DNA from: an uncultured Lachnospiraceae bacterium
GTDB taxonomy: Bacteria > Bacillota > Clostridia > Lachnospirales > Lachnospiraceae
Length of the DNA: 48,577 nucleotides
Direction of reading: 5' to 3'
Assembly: GCA_947178145.1 (NCBI GenBank)
Contig: CAMWXE010000039.1
Span: 1-48,577, forward strand
The position numbers and the translations under genes are program-made. The notes below the pieces were generated by a model, which saw only the letters and a list, made by a program, of their open reading frames with translations, was not told where the DNA came from and searched no databases. This document shows, piece by piece, positions 9,624 through 17,880 of this stretch (its first letter is position 1; each line of letters opens with the position of its first letter).

Positions 9624-10034
9624 CTATATCACAATTCCGTCAAGATGGTCGCACTCATGCTGTATAATCTGTGCAATCCATCCAGAATATTTCTGCTTCT
9701 GCTTTTTCCATCCGGTGTCAAAGAACTCCACCTCGATATCCTGATATCTTGTGGTTGGACGCACTCCGGTCAGGGACAGACACCCCTCCTCAGTTTTGTA
9801 CGCACCCGTTTTCTTCGTGATCACCGGATTGATCATTGCCACATTCATAAATCCCATGTTGACCGCAATGATCCGCTTTGACACACCGATCATATTTGCA
9901 GCCATCCCAACACACCTGGTCTCGTTTGCCTTCAATGTGTCGAGCAAGTCTGTCACCACCTGCTGGTCTGCCTTAGTCGCCGGCTCTGATTTCTGACTCA
10001 GGAAAATAACATCTTTCATAATCGGCTTAACCAC
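9624..10034 (-). CDS. Divergent peptide deformylase
   Basis: Metalloenzyme family that removes the formyl group from nascent N-terminal methionine, 136 residues. Motif 2 (EEGCLSL) and motif 3 (QHECDHLDG), which supply the metal-binding Cys and two His and the catalytic Glu, are intact. Motif 1 reads GMAANMIG: where standard enzymes have Gln (GLAAxQxG) this protein has Met, and that Gln normally helps stabilise the transition state. The protein is also short. The GTG start follows GGGGGAG nine bases upstream. It may be a secondary deformylase with altered substrate or reduced activity rather than the housekeeping enzyme. Confidence 0.88.
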   Translation of the reverse strand: MVKPIMKDVIFLSQKSEPATKADQQVVTDLLDTLKANETRCVGMAANMIGVSKRIIAVNMGFMNVAMINPVITKKTGAYKTEEGCLSLTGVRPTTRYQDIEVEFFDTGWKKQKQKYSGWIAQIIQHECDHLDGIVI

Positions 10035-10192
10035 AGTAATCGTCTCCCCCTTCCAAATTCACCTATTCGCTCCCCCTCACCAGGTTTGTGGTCTCTCAGC
10101 CACAGCCTCAAACGCGATTTTATTTCATATTTTATTATATGCCATGACATCTCTTGTAGCAAGTAGTTGTTTATGGAGATTCTGTGATACAG

Positions 10193-10236
10193 AAAACAGC
10201 GGACGGTAAGACATAACATCTTTCCGCCCGCTGTTT
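10193..10236 (-). terminator. Terminator after hsp20
   Basis: AAAACAGCGG at the left arm pairs with the CCGCTGTTTT-type right arm (10227-10236), with further partial pairing inside. It lies about 30 bases past the Hsp20 stop, and the pairing A and T runs would let it work in both directions. The rest of the 230-base gap between hsp20 and the deformylase gene shows no other clear feature. Confidence 0.75.
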
Positions 10237-10264
10237 TGTAATACTTCATATAGTACTACCAGCA

Positions 10265-10723
10265 TTACCCTTCAATCTGAATATATTTGCTCTCCTCAAC
10301 CGCAGGTTTTGCCTCCTTCTTTGGAACAGACACTTTCAGAATGCCATCCTCAAATTTGGCCCTGATATCCTCCTGTGTGATATCCTCGCCGACATAGAAG
10401 CTTCTGCTGCACGTTCCGTAATACCGCTCGCGGCGGATATACTTGCCGCTCTCGTCTTTCTGGTCATTGTTCTGACTCGTCTCGGCATTGATTGTAAGAT
10501 ATCCATTCTTGAGTTCTGCCTTCACATTCTCCTTTTTGCAGCCCGGAAGATCGATATCCAGCTCGTAGCCGTTCTCCGTTTCCTTGACATCTGTCCTCAT
10601 CAGACCTGTCGATGTATTGTAGCGCGAAGCAGACCGCATCGGACGGGCAAAGTCCTCAAAGAAATCGTCAAATAAACTTTCTCCAAAAATACTATTCATA
10701 ACATTTGAACTTGGTAATAACAT
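10265..10723 (-). CDS. Hsp20/alpha-crystallin family small heat-shock protein
   Basis: ATP-independent holdase chaperone of 152 residues. After a divergent N-terminal arm, the alpha-crystallin domain (about 43-140) has the typical YELDIDLPGCKKENVKAELKNG start and the FEDGILKVSVPK strand near its end; the C-terminal tail carries the short EESKYIQIEG extension. The start follows AAAGGAGGAATGGTT. A perfect CIRCE operator overlaps its promoter, so it is expected to be repressed by HrcA and induced by heat or unfolded protein. It stands alone, with a terminator behind it. Confidence 0.95.
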   Translation of the reverse strand: MLLPSSNVMNSIFGESLFDDFFEDFARPMRSASRYNTSTGLMRTDVKETENGYELDIDLPGCKKENVKAELKNGYLTINAETSQNNDQKDESGKYIRRERYYGTCSRSFYVGEDITQEDIRAKFEDGILKVSVPKKEAKPAVEESKYIQIEG

Positions 10724-10794
10724 AAACCATTCCTCCTTTAAATTATATTCCTGTGTAGCAGCTCCTGTTAGCTGTTGTTTTATTTGTTATATAT

Positions 10795-10836
10795 GTTATA
10801 ACACAATTATTAGCACTCGTCAAGCCAGAGTGCTAA
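10795..10836 (-). promoter_or_regulatory. hsp20 promoter with CIRCE operator
   Basis: A perfect CIRCE inverted repeat, TTAGCACTC-N9-GAGTGCTAA, lies at 10810-10836. On the minus strand the -35 box TTGACG (10818-10823) lies inside it, and the -10 box TATAAC (10795-10800) follows after 17 bases. HrcA bound here would block RNA polymerase directly. Confidence 0.95.
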
Positions 10837-10940
10837 TAATTTTTCTAAAGAATTTCTAAACTGCTGATTTTATTTTATCCGAAAATATTGGGAAATATAC
10901 TATTTTACGCAAAATCAACACAAGATTTGATTTTTACACA

Positions 10941-10970
10941 AAAAAAACGAGCTAATCTCTTAGCCGTTTT
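10941..10970 (-). terminator. Terminator after the GNAT gene
   Basis: On the minus strand AAAACGGCTAA pairs with TTAGCTCGTTTT across a four-base GAGA loop, with one bulge, and ends in a run of eight T. It lies about 50 bases past the acetyltransferase stop. Confidence 0.75.
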
Positions 10971-11022
10971 CCGCTCTATCGACAATATATACACTTTTGG
11001 CAGGAGAAGTTATCTTGTCAAT

Positions 11023-11430
11023 TTATTTCTTCTTAAGAATGACTTTCCGCATACCCGAACCACAAAAATCGTGAGGGATTCTTTTAAATCCTCTTTTTTC
11101 ATAAAATGTTTCTTTCCCTTTTTCTGCGATCAGCTGTACACTGGAGCGCGCTTCGCACGGTGTTTCCCGATCGACATACGCAATCATCATATCAACGATT
11201 TTGCCGCCGATCCCCATTCCCTGAAAGGCAGGATGTACCACAACGTCAACAATTACGTAATACAGTCCGTCACCAATCAGCCTTCCCATTCCAACAGTTT
11301 GATGGTCTTCCACTGCGGTCACTGTATATAAACTATGATTGAGTGATTTCTCTGTCTGTACCTTTGAAAAATTTAACCACCCGACGCTTTCTCTAAGCCT
11401 GTAATACCATAACCCCATTCCCGTTTCCAC
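11023..11430 (-). CDS. GNAT family N-acetyltransferase
   Basis: Small acetyl-CoA-dependent acetyltransferase, 135 residues from a GTG start. The acetyl-CoA binding signature is clear (VVVHPAFQGMGIGGKIVD, about residues 64-81), as is the C-terminal FYEKRGFKR motif before a conserved GSGMRKV tail. The substrate is unknown. The first dozen residues do not look like the usual N terminus of this subfamily, there is no good ribosome binding site, and repeat element B begins about 30 bases upstream. The true start or promoter may have been lost or replaced, so the gene may be slightly truncated. Confidence 0.8.
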   Translation of the reverse strand: METGMGLWYYRLRESVGWLNFSKVQTEKSLNHSLYTVTAVEDHQTVGMGRLIGDGLYYVIVDVVVHPAFQGMGIGGKIVDMMIAYVDRETPCEARSSVQLIAEKGKETFYEKRGFKRIPHDFCGSGMRKVILKKK

Positions 11431-11463
11431 TAAATTTCTGTTAAAATTCTCCCAACCTCTGTA

Positions 11464-11631
11464 TTGCCGTTACTGTTCAGACATCCACAAAAGTAGTGGG
11501 AATCATGCGCCAAATTGATAAAAGCTTTCGCTTTTTTCTTTAATCAATTTATGTGCAAAGATTGTTGCTGTTTACGCCTTCAATAAACAAATTTATTCCA
11601 GAATCAGATGGGGCGTGAACAGGCAATGCTG
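11464..11631. repeat. Structured repeat element B, copy 2
   Basis: The core at 11487-11514 (CAAAAGTAGTGGGAATC then TGCGCCAAA) matches copy 1 at 131-156. A hairpin follows (AAATTGAT at 11513-11520 with ATCAATTT at 11543-11550, with an inner AAAGC/GCTTT stem), then TGTGCAAAG. The hairpin position is shared with copy 1 but its stem sequence is different. The outer ends show only weak inverted similarity around TGAACAG. The element fills most of the gap between the GNAT gene and the BlaI promoter. Confidence 0.6.
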
Positions 11632-11640
11632 TACTTGCTC

Positions 11641-11693
11641 TTGACTTCTGTGTCTAACAGTGCTAGACTCTAGTTGTCTAATATTATTAGACA
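11641..11693 (+). promoter_or_regulatory. blaI-blaR1 promoter with two BlaI-like operators
   Basis: TTGACT (11641-11646) and TAGACT (11664-11669) are 17 bases apart. One dyad, GTCTA-N7-TAGAC, covers 11652-11668 and overlaps the promoter; a second, TGTCTAAT-N3-ATTAGACA, covers 11675-11693. Two related dyads before a BlaI gene suggest self-repression, released when the receptor triggers BlaI cleavage. Confidence 0.75.
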
Positions 11694-11734
11694 CGCTTGC
11701 GTACCAACAAACATTTTTCAAGGGGGAATTTACA

Positions 11735-12127
11735 ATGGACGAAAACAGATTAGGTCTTATGGAAGGGCGTTTTGCGGATATCATATGGCAATCCGCCCCC
11801 ATCAGCACAGGGGATTTGGTTAAAATCTGTGAAGCGCAGTTTGGCTGGAAGCGCACAACGACCTACACGATGCTCAAGCGCCTCTGCCAGCGCGGTCTTT
11901 TTGAAAATGACAGCGGAACTGTGATTGTCTTAATGCCAAAAGAAACATTTCACCAAAAACAGAGCGAGCAGTTTGTCACTGACACCTTCGGCGGTTCCCT
12001 GCCCGCTTTTATCGCCACTTTTACAAAGGGAAAAACGCTGAGTGACGAGGAGGCGGACGAGATACAGCGTCTGATCGACAAAAGCAGGAAACGGAGCGGC
12101 CGTAAAAGCAAGGAGGTGTCGGAATGA
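11735..12127 (+). CDS. BlaI/MecI family transcriptional repressor
   Basis: Winged-helix repressor of 130 residues that should bind the dyads just upstream and repress its own operon. The HTH part (about 5-75) includes GWKRTTTYTMLKRLCQRGLF, the recognition-helix region typical of the family, and the C-terminal part (about 80-120) is the dimerisation region. The start follows AAGGGGGAATTTACA. The stop overlaps the start of the receptor gene by four bases (ATGA), so the pair is probably translationally coupled. No beta-lactamase or PBP2a gene is present, so the regulated output is unlikely to be classical beta-lactam resistance. Confidence 0.92.
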   Translation: MDENRLGLMEGRFADIIWQSAPISTGDLVKICEAQFGWKRTTTYTMLKRLCQRGLFENDSGTVIVLMPKETFHQKQSEQFVTDTFGGSLPAFIATFTKGKTLSDEEADEIQRLIDKSRKRSGRKSKEVSE

Positions 12128-14547
12128 CACTGGGATTTTTAGCAGAGTCTCTATTTGCGACTGTACTGCAGTTAAGCTTTTACGGAACCGTTGGCTGCGG
12201 TGTGATACTGATCTGCGCACTTGTCAATTATGCGCGGGCGCCCCGGTGGATTTCCATGGTGCTCTGGGCACTTGTGGCGCTGCGGCTGGTCATACCGTTT
12301 CATTTCTCCTCCGCGGTAAGCCTGTTCCAGTTCCGCAATATTGGAAATCTCTCTGCCCAGATTGACCGCACACTTGTCTCCGGGGAAGCTTACAGCGGTG
12401 ACTACCAGACTGCGCTGGAAGGCAGCGCGGAATTCGAGCAGGCTGTCGCAGCCGGAAGTCCTGTATCTGCCAATGCAGACGGCGGCAGAATGGCATATTA
12501 TTACGCGCGCGAAAACGGAAGAATCGAGCCGGCAAAAACGAAATATGCGTCTCTCCTCACCATCGGTTCGCGTGTATGGCTTGCCGGTGTGGCGCTGCTG
12601 TGGATCTGGGCGGCCGTCTCCTATGTGCGGCTAACATACAAGCTGCGTTTTTCCATGCTGCTCTGCAGCGGCGTGTACGAGACAGACGTCGTCTCATCAC
12701 CCTGCGTAGTAGGAATCATCCGCCCCAGAATCTATCTGGTTCCTGACCTGACAGACCAGCAAAAAATACATATTCTGCTGCATGAACGGATGCATATCCG
12801 CTATCTTGACCACATCTGGAAAGTTGTGTCCTTTCTGGTGATCAGCATACACTGGTTCAATCCTTTTTTGTGGTTTATGTACCGTCTGTTTCAGGGAGAA
12901 TTGGAGAAAGCCTGCGATGAGAGAGTTCTCGCACGGCTCGGTGAGGACAAAAAGGAAGATTACAGCCAATCCCTGCTGGCACTTGCAGCGGGCAGAGACT
13001 GGAAACGCAAAAATCAAAAAAGAAAACTGCCGACGCCGATTGCATTTGGTGAGGATAATATCAAAGGCAGAATCAAACGGATTCTCGCTTACAGAAAACC
13101 GCTGGCGACAGTATCTGTTTTCGTTGTCATTCTCGCCGTTATAGGATGCGGCATCTTTCTGACCACGGCGGAGGCGACAGAAAATGCGCCGATCTCCGAT
13201 CTGGCTGCAGACAGCAATGTACTGCCAGCTGACAGTGGTGATGGCACGCCAGAAACACTGCCGGAACAATCAGCCGAGACAGAACCAGCCAGCATTTTTT
13301 CGGATGAAGAGACCGCGCCCGATGAAGGAGCAGGACCTGATCTGACAGAAGTATATGAGGAACTTGCTGACAATGGTGTCACCTACCAGGCAAGATGGGA
13401 CGGAATTTACCGCATCAGAGAAGATGGCCGCGAGGAGCAGCTCTATGACATTTTCGCGGGGAAGGAACCACAAATGGAAATCTTTGAGGGAAAATTATAT
13501 TTTCGGACAGATGCATCCTACGAGGATGGCGCACTGGACTGGAGCAACACTGCGATTCGCTGGATTGATCTGGAAACCGGGGCAATCGGTGATCTCTCAT
13601 TTTTGCAGGAAAACAGATCCATCTCATTTTTCACCATCTACAATGGTTTGGCTGTCATCTACTACGACTCGTCGGATGATTCCGATACACGGATGCTCTA
13701 CATCGACGAGGATACCTCACTGAACGGCAAACACATAACACAGTTGACGGAATCGGAAAAGCAGCAGCTCGGGCAGAGCGTCACACAGTCAGTGCTTCAA
13801 AATCCCGGCCAGCTGGTCAATATTTCAAACAGGACAAGAAATCAGAATATTGCCTGTCTGGATATGGATGGGGACGGGATATCAGAAGAAATCATTCTAG
13901 AGCCTTCCAGAGAGCCTAGGAACATGGTGTCGAGCCGAAGTCTGTACGATCCCTTATTTTATTTCCATCTGCAGGTTGGGCGTGCCGACCTAGAAACATG
14001 GGGAGAGAATCTGGCAAATACGCTGTGGGCGATCAGCCTCGACGGACAAAATATACTTCTGGTTCTCTATGAGGATGGACCGAGCGGCGATCCCTATACC
14101 CATCTCTATCGGTATGAAAATAACCAGCTCCTTGAAGCAGGCGGCTTTGCAGATGATATCCGATTGTGTGAAATCAGTCCGGAAGGTGTGATTACCGGTG
14201 CCATCCGACAGGATGTTGTGCAGACCGACTGGATCACAATGCGCTGGCAGCTTGGACCGGGTGGAATGCTGGAAGAAATCCCGCAGGAATTCTATGAATT
14301 CCAAAATGGCAACTGGGTTGACCTGGTCGAGAATCTGCCCCTTCACCCTTCTATTGGAAGTACGGAAACCTTTACAATCCCATCTTCACAGTCACTGAGA
14401 TTCCTGCAGACTTCTGCGGACTGGAACTGGGTGCTCATAGAGACTTCGGACGGCCAGCAGGGCTGGTTACAAATAGAACACTTCGAAGTGACAGATCTTC
14501 AAAAGAACGTGATGGATGTATTCAGCGGACTTCATATGGCTGGATAG
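12124..14547 (+). CDS. BlaR1-like M56 metalloprotease receptor with unusual sensor domain
   Basis: Membrane receptor of 807 residues expected to sense an external signal and inactivate BlaI by proteolysis. Membrane segments lie at about 11-34, 40-60, 150-172 and 325-348. The M56 zinc-protease motif HERMH is at about 220-224, with the third ligand region ELEKACDE near 258. After the last membrane segment comes an acidic linker, a probable beta-propeller-like stretch (about 400-545) and a C-terminal module (about 553-807) with a DxDGDG calcium-loop-like sequence and an SH3-like end (WVLIETSDGQQGW). There is no penicillin-binding domain, so the ligand is not obviously a beta-lactam. The C-terminal module is repeated in the next gene. 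Confidence 0.9.
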   Translation: MTLGFLAESLFATVLQLSFYGTVGCGVILICALVNYARAPRWISMVLWALVALRLVIPFHFSSAVSLFQFRNIGNLSAQIDRTLVSGEAYSGDYQTALEGSAEFEQAVAAGSPVSANADGGRMAYYYARENGRIEPAKTKYASLLTIGSRVWLAGVALLWIWAAVSYVRLTYKLRFSMLLCSGVYETDVVSSPCVVGIIRPRIYLVPDLTDQQKIHILLHERMHIRYLDHIWKVVSFLVISIHWFNPFLWFMYRLFQGELEKACDERVLARLGEDKKEDYSQSLLALAAGRDWKRKNQKRKLPTPIAFGEDNIKGRIKRILAYRKPLATVSVFVVILAVIGCGIFLTTAEATENAPISDLAADSNVLPADSGDGTPETLPEQSAETEPASIFSDEETAPDEGAGPDLTEVYEELADNGVTYQARWDGIYRIREDGREEQLYDIFAGKEPQMEIFEGKLYFRTDASYEDGALDWSNTAIRWIDLETGAIGDLSFLQENRSISFFTIYNGLAVIYYDSSDDSDTRMLYIDEDTSLNGKHITQLTESEKQQLGQSVTQSVLQNPGQLVNISNRTRNQNIACLDMDGDGISEEIILEPSREPRNMVSSRSLYDPLFYFHLQVGRADLETWGENLANTLWAISLDGQNILLVLYEDGPSGDPYTHLYRYENNQLLEAGGFADDIRLCEISPEGVITGAIRQDVVQTDWITMRWQLGPGGMLEEIPQEFYEFQNGNWVDLVENLPLHPSIGSTETFTIPSSQSLRFLQTSADWNWVLIETSDGQQGWLQIEHFEVTDLQKNVMDVFSGLHMAG

Positions 14548-14571
14548 ACACTCTGGCCCGCTGCAGTCCGT

Positions 14572-14588
14572 CAGGGAAAATTTCCCTG
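14572..14588 (+). other. Short palindrome between receptor and lipoprotein genes
   Basis: CAGGGAAAATTTCCCTG is a near-perfect palindrome 25 bases past the receptor stop. It has no T run, so it may be a weak terminator or pause that lowers expression of the lipoprotein gene behind it rather than a full stop. Confidence 0.4.
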
Positions 14589-14634
14589 CAAAACATATTT
14601 CAAATAGACAAAAGAAAATGAAAGGAAAAGGAAC

Positions 14635-15708
14635 ATGAATTGGAAAAAAATATCGTTACTGTTGTTAATAATGGGAAACACGATGCTCTTTGGCGGCTGC
14701 CAAAAACAGGATGCGGAAAATGTGTCAACAGTGGTAGACCTGCCGCTCTCACCGCAAGAACAGTATGAAATTGAACTTCTGCAGGAATCCGCCTCCAGCC
14801 TGCCCGCAGACACTGCTGCAGATGCCGCATCACAGGAATCCTCCACAGCCGCTCAAAATAATGCCGCTGTCTCTGCAGACAACACGGCAAAAGACACCCA
14901 GCCAGTCAGCAAACCATCAGCCTCCGGACATGAGCCTGCATCTGATTCCGCACAGACACTGCTGCAAAACCCTGGAACACTGGCCAGTATCGCAAACTCT
15001 GTCGAGAACCAAAGCACCGCTGAACTGGATTTGGACGGAGACGGAAACACCGAAAAAATAATACTGGAGCCTTCCAAAGACCCCAACAACGCACAGTTTT
15101 TTCAGGAGGATGACCCGCTGGCACATTACCATCTGCAAGTGGGCAGTGCAGAGTTTGAGGGCTTTGGAAGAAACATTGAGAACAACATCTGGGCAGTCAG
15201 CCTGGACGGGAAGAATATCCTGCTGGTTCTCTATGAGAATGGACCAAGCGACGACCCTTATACCTGCCTCTTCCAGTACCAGGATGGAAAAATCATTGAA
15301 ACTGGCGGTTTCGCCGACGATATCCGCCAGTGCAGAATTTCCCCCGACGGCATTATCACAGGCACCATCCGAATGGATGTCGTGCAGACCGACTACGTCA
15401 CCATGAGCTGGCACCTTGGTCCTACTGGCCTCCTGGAAGAAATCCCACAGGATGTATACGACTTCACAAGCGGGAACTGGGTGGAACTGCTCGAGACCCT
15501 GCCCCTGCATACTGCCTTGAAAAGCACAGAAACCTTCGACGCAGCGCCCCAGAAAGTAAAATTCCGAAAGACCTCCTCAGACGCAAGCTGGGTGCTCATA
15601 GAAACCGAAAGCGGCCAGCAAGGCTGGATGCATCTGGATCATTTCAATGTAGCGGAATTACAAAAAAGTGTATACGAGGTATTCAACGGGCTCAATATAT
15701 ATGATTAA
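14635..15708 (+). CDS. Lipoprotein duplicating the BlaR1 sensor domain
   Basis: Secreted lipoprotein of 357 residues with a lipobox ending LFGGC (Cys22), then a Ser/Ala-rich linker (about 40-100). Residues about 103-357 align end to end with residues 553-807 of the receptor encoded upstream: shared landmarks include LQNPG, DGDG, IILEPS, HLQVG, ILLVLYE, GGFADDIR, DVVQTD, EEIPQ, STETF and SGQQGW. Roughly six in ten residues look identical by eye. It lacks the protease and transmembrane parts. It follows the receptor by 87 bases on the same strand and is probably in the same transcript. It might compete for, present, or buffer the ligand of the receptor; this is inference. Confidence 0.85.
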   Translation: MNWKKISLLLLIMGNTMLFGGCQKQDAENVSTVVDLPLSPQEQYEIELLQESASSLPADTAADAASQESSTAAQNNAAVSADNTAKDTQPVSKPSASGHEPASDSAQTLLQNPGTLASIANSVENQSTAELDLDGDGNTEKIILEPSKDPNNAQFFQEDDPLAHYHLQVGSAEFEGFGRNIENNIWAVSLDGKNILLVLYENGPSDDPYTCLFQYQDGKIIETGGFADDIRQCRISPDGIITGTIRMDVVQTDYVTMSWHLGPTGLLEEIPQDVYDFTSGNWVELLETLPLHTALKSTETFDAAPQKVKFRKTSSDASWVLIETESGQQGWMHLDHFNVAELQKSVYEVFNGLNIYD

Positions 15709-15827
15709 ATGTCAGCCCGTCACTGACAGCGGCGCACTCCTGACCTGTCGCGGAGTTTGCCTGGACTACGGCGGAAATTTGCCCGATACTCTATTGACCT
15801 GTGCAGGAACCGCCGTCCAGGTGTCCG

Positions 15828-16146
15828 CTATCGTTCATATCGCTCTATCCTGCACTGGTGCCTTCTCTCCCCCGCTGGCGTGTCTTTGTCATAACTGATT
15901 CCCACCAGAAGAATATTTCCGCTGTACCCTCTGACAGCATCCGGATAGCGCCTGCCCCGGATCTGCTCAATCGCTCCCTGGGCTGACTGTAGTCCCTGCC
16001 ATAGTCATGACAGAGCGTTCTGACCTCATCCTCCGTAAATCCGACATATTCTGCAAACTGTCTGGGCTTAATCATCGTATATTCTTTAAAATCGGAGATC
16101 GCCGACTGGGAACCATCTTTCTTAATGGGCAGAATCCCTTTCCCAT
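15828..16146 (-). pseudogene. Remnant of AAA-ATPase-like/PD-(D/E)XK family gene
   Basis: Reading the minus strand gives family segments in the right order but out of frame. An ATG at 16146 follows GGAGG and reads MGK. In the next frame comes GILPIKKDGSQSAISDFKEY through GFTEDEVRTLCHDYG, which matches the middle of the 526-residue protein encoded at 23698-25278. A later shifted frame reads YSGNILLVGISYDKDT and a short C terminus ending at 15828, which matches that family's nuclease end. The P-loop part and much of the middle are deleted. The 570-base gap between the lipoprotein and MATE genes otherwise holds only a TGTCAG/CTGACA hairpin at 15710-15728. Confidence 0.8.
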
Positions 16147-16288
16147 TTTCAGCGCCTCCCCATTTTCACCTCTGCTGTCAGCTCACCTTTTGATTTCGCA
16201 CAGATCTATGTTTTGCGTCTTCCAAACTCCATTATAACCTCAATTCTTACGTTTCACAACCAATTATATGAAACGATGAAACGATCTT

Positions 16289-17653
16289 TTACGAAATCCC
16301 TCTGCAGCGTTTCAGCCAGTTGCCCCGCAGATAGTAAACAATGAACATCACAGACGTTACTGTCCAGGTCAGCGGATAACTGAACGCCACAGTGGAGACC
16401 TCCGGACGCAGCGGAACGACCACCAGATTCCAGATCACGCGCAGTACACAGACTCCGACGCAGGTCATCAGCATAGGCAAAACTGCGTCGCCGCAGCCCC
16501 TTGTCGTGCCGCCAAGTATCTCAATGCAGATATAGGTGATATAGCTGGGTGAGATTACCCACATCATCCCCAGTCCGATGGAGACCACATTCGGATCATC
16601 CGTAAACAAGTGCAGGAACATCCTCCCTCCTGCAAGCACAATAACGCTTAGCAGGATACTGGTAAACACCGCCATACCCATACAGATCCGCACACTTTTC
16701 CTGATACGGTCATACTTCCCCGCACCAAAATTCTGCCCCGCAAAAGTAGTGATCGCCACACCGTACGCACCCATGATCATCCAGAAGATGCCGTCCACCT
16801 TGCCGTACGCCGTCCATGCCGCAATCGTATCTGTCCCAAATGCGTTGATGCTCGACTGGATAATCAGGTTGGACGCGGAATACATGGTTGACTGAATCCC
16901 CGCCGGCAGTCCGATGCGAATGATACTGTGCAGAAGAACGGGATGAAAGCGAATCTCCTTGAGCGATAGCCTGTAGGAATCCTGCGTCCGCATCAAAGTT
17001 ATCATCACCATCAGCGCACTAGCTACCTGCGACAGTGCAGTCGCCACCGCCACACCGACCACCCCCATCTTCAATATCGTCACGAAAAAAATGTCCAGTA
17101 CAATATTGACTAAGCAGGACAAAATCAGGAAATAAAGCGGCCGCCTCGAATCCCCCACAGCCCTCAGAATACCAGAACCTATATTGTATATCAGAGAGGG
17201 GATGACACCGAGGAAATACACCCGCATGTACACGACAGACATCGAGAGAATTTCATCCGGCGTGTTCATGGCCTGCAGCGCTGCACCCGCAAAGAGAATC
17301 CCTATTATCATAATCACGGCGCCTCCCGCAATCGAGAGCGCCATCGCTGTATGTACTGTCCTTCTCACATCCTCCTGCTTCTTCGCGCCGTAATACTGGG
17401 CAAGAATCACAGTCGCGCCGGAGGAAAGCCCCGTAAAAAAACCAATCAGCAGATTGATCAGTGTGGATGCCGGTCCGCCCACCGCCGCCAGCGCCTCCTT
17501 GCCGACAAACTTTCCCACGATCACCGCATCCGTCGTGTTATAGAGCTGCTGAAAAAAAGTTCCGAACAAAATCGGAAAAAAGAAAAAAAGGAGCTGCTTC
17601 CAGATCACTCCCTCCGTTATCTGGTTGGAAATCTGACGACTTTCTGTTTTCAT
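16289..17653 (-). CDS. MATE family efflux transporter
   Basis: Multidrug and toxic compound extrusion protein, 454 residues from a start with GGGAGGTACAT upstream; an in-frame ATG eight codons earlier lacks such a site. About twelve membrane segments are visible in two similar halves. Typical family landmarks include LFGTFFQQLYNTTDAVIVGKFVG in the first helices and GAKKQEDVRRTVHTAM in the first cytoplasmic loop. It would export cationic compounds using a Na+ or H+ gradient; the substrate cannot be predicted. It is a single-gene unit with no regulator nearby. Confidence 0.93.
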   Translation of the reverse strand: MKTESRQISNQITEGVIWKQLLFFFFPILFGTFFQQLYNTTDAVIVGKFVGKEALAAVGGPASTLINLLIGFFTGLSSGATVILAQYYGAKKQEDVRRTVHTAMALSIAGGAVIMIIGILFAGAALQAMNTPDEILSMSVVYMRVYFLGVIPSLIYNIGSGILRAVGDSRRPLYFLILSCLVNIVLDIFFVTILKMGVVGVAVATALSQVASALMVMITLMRTQDSYRLSLKEIRFHPVLLHSIIRIGLPAGIQSTMYSASNLIIQSSINAFGTDTIAAWTAYGKVDGIFWMIMGAYGVAITTFAGQNFGAGKYDRIRKSVRICMGMAVFTSILLSVIVLAGGRMFLHLFTDDPNVVSIGLGMMWVISPSYITYICIEILGGTTRGCGDAVLPMLMTCVGVCVLRVIWNLVVVPLRPEVSTVAFSYPLTWTVTSVMFIVYYLRGNWLKRCRGIS

Positions 17654-17880
17654 ATGTACCTCCCTGCGCCAAATCATATGGAATCGTATGTTACCTATTA
17701 TAGCCGCTTTAACGGAAAAATCAATAATTTCAATTGCCGAAATTGCGCAAAGCCATAGACACTTTGATCGCTATTTGCTATACTATCTGTATAAAATTAA
17801 TACTTTTGTTTGTAAATATATTTTAATAATTCTTCAAGAAACTGCAGCGATACGGTTTCTTGTGAAAGGAGATATTCAAT

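Noticed and set aside
10016..10249. Minus-strand 77-codon frame beside the deformylase gene
   Set aside because: Its composition is not protein-like, and it overlaps the hsp20 terminator and the deformylase start.
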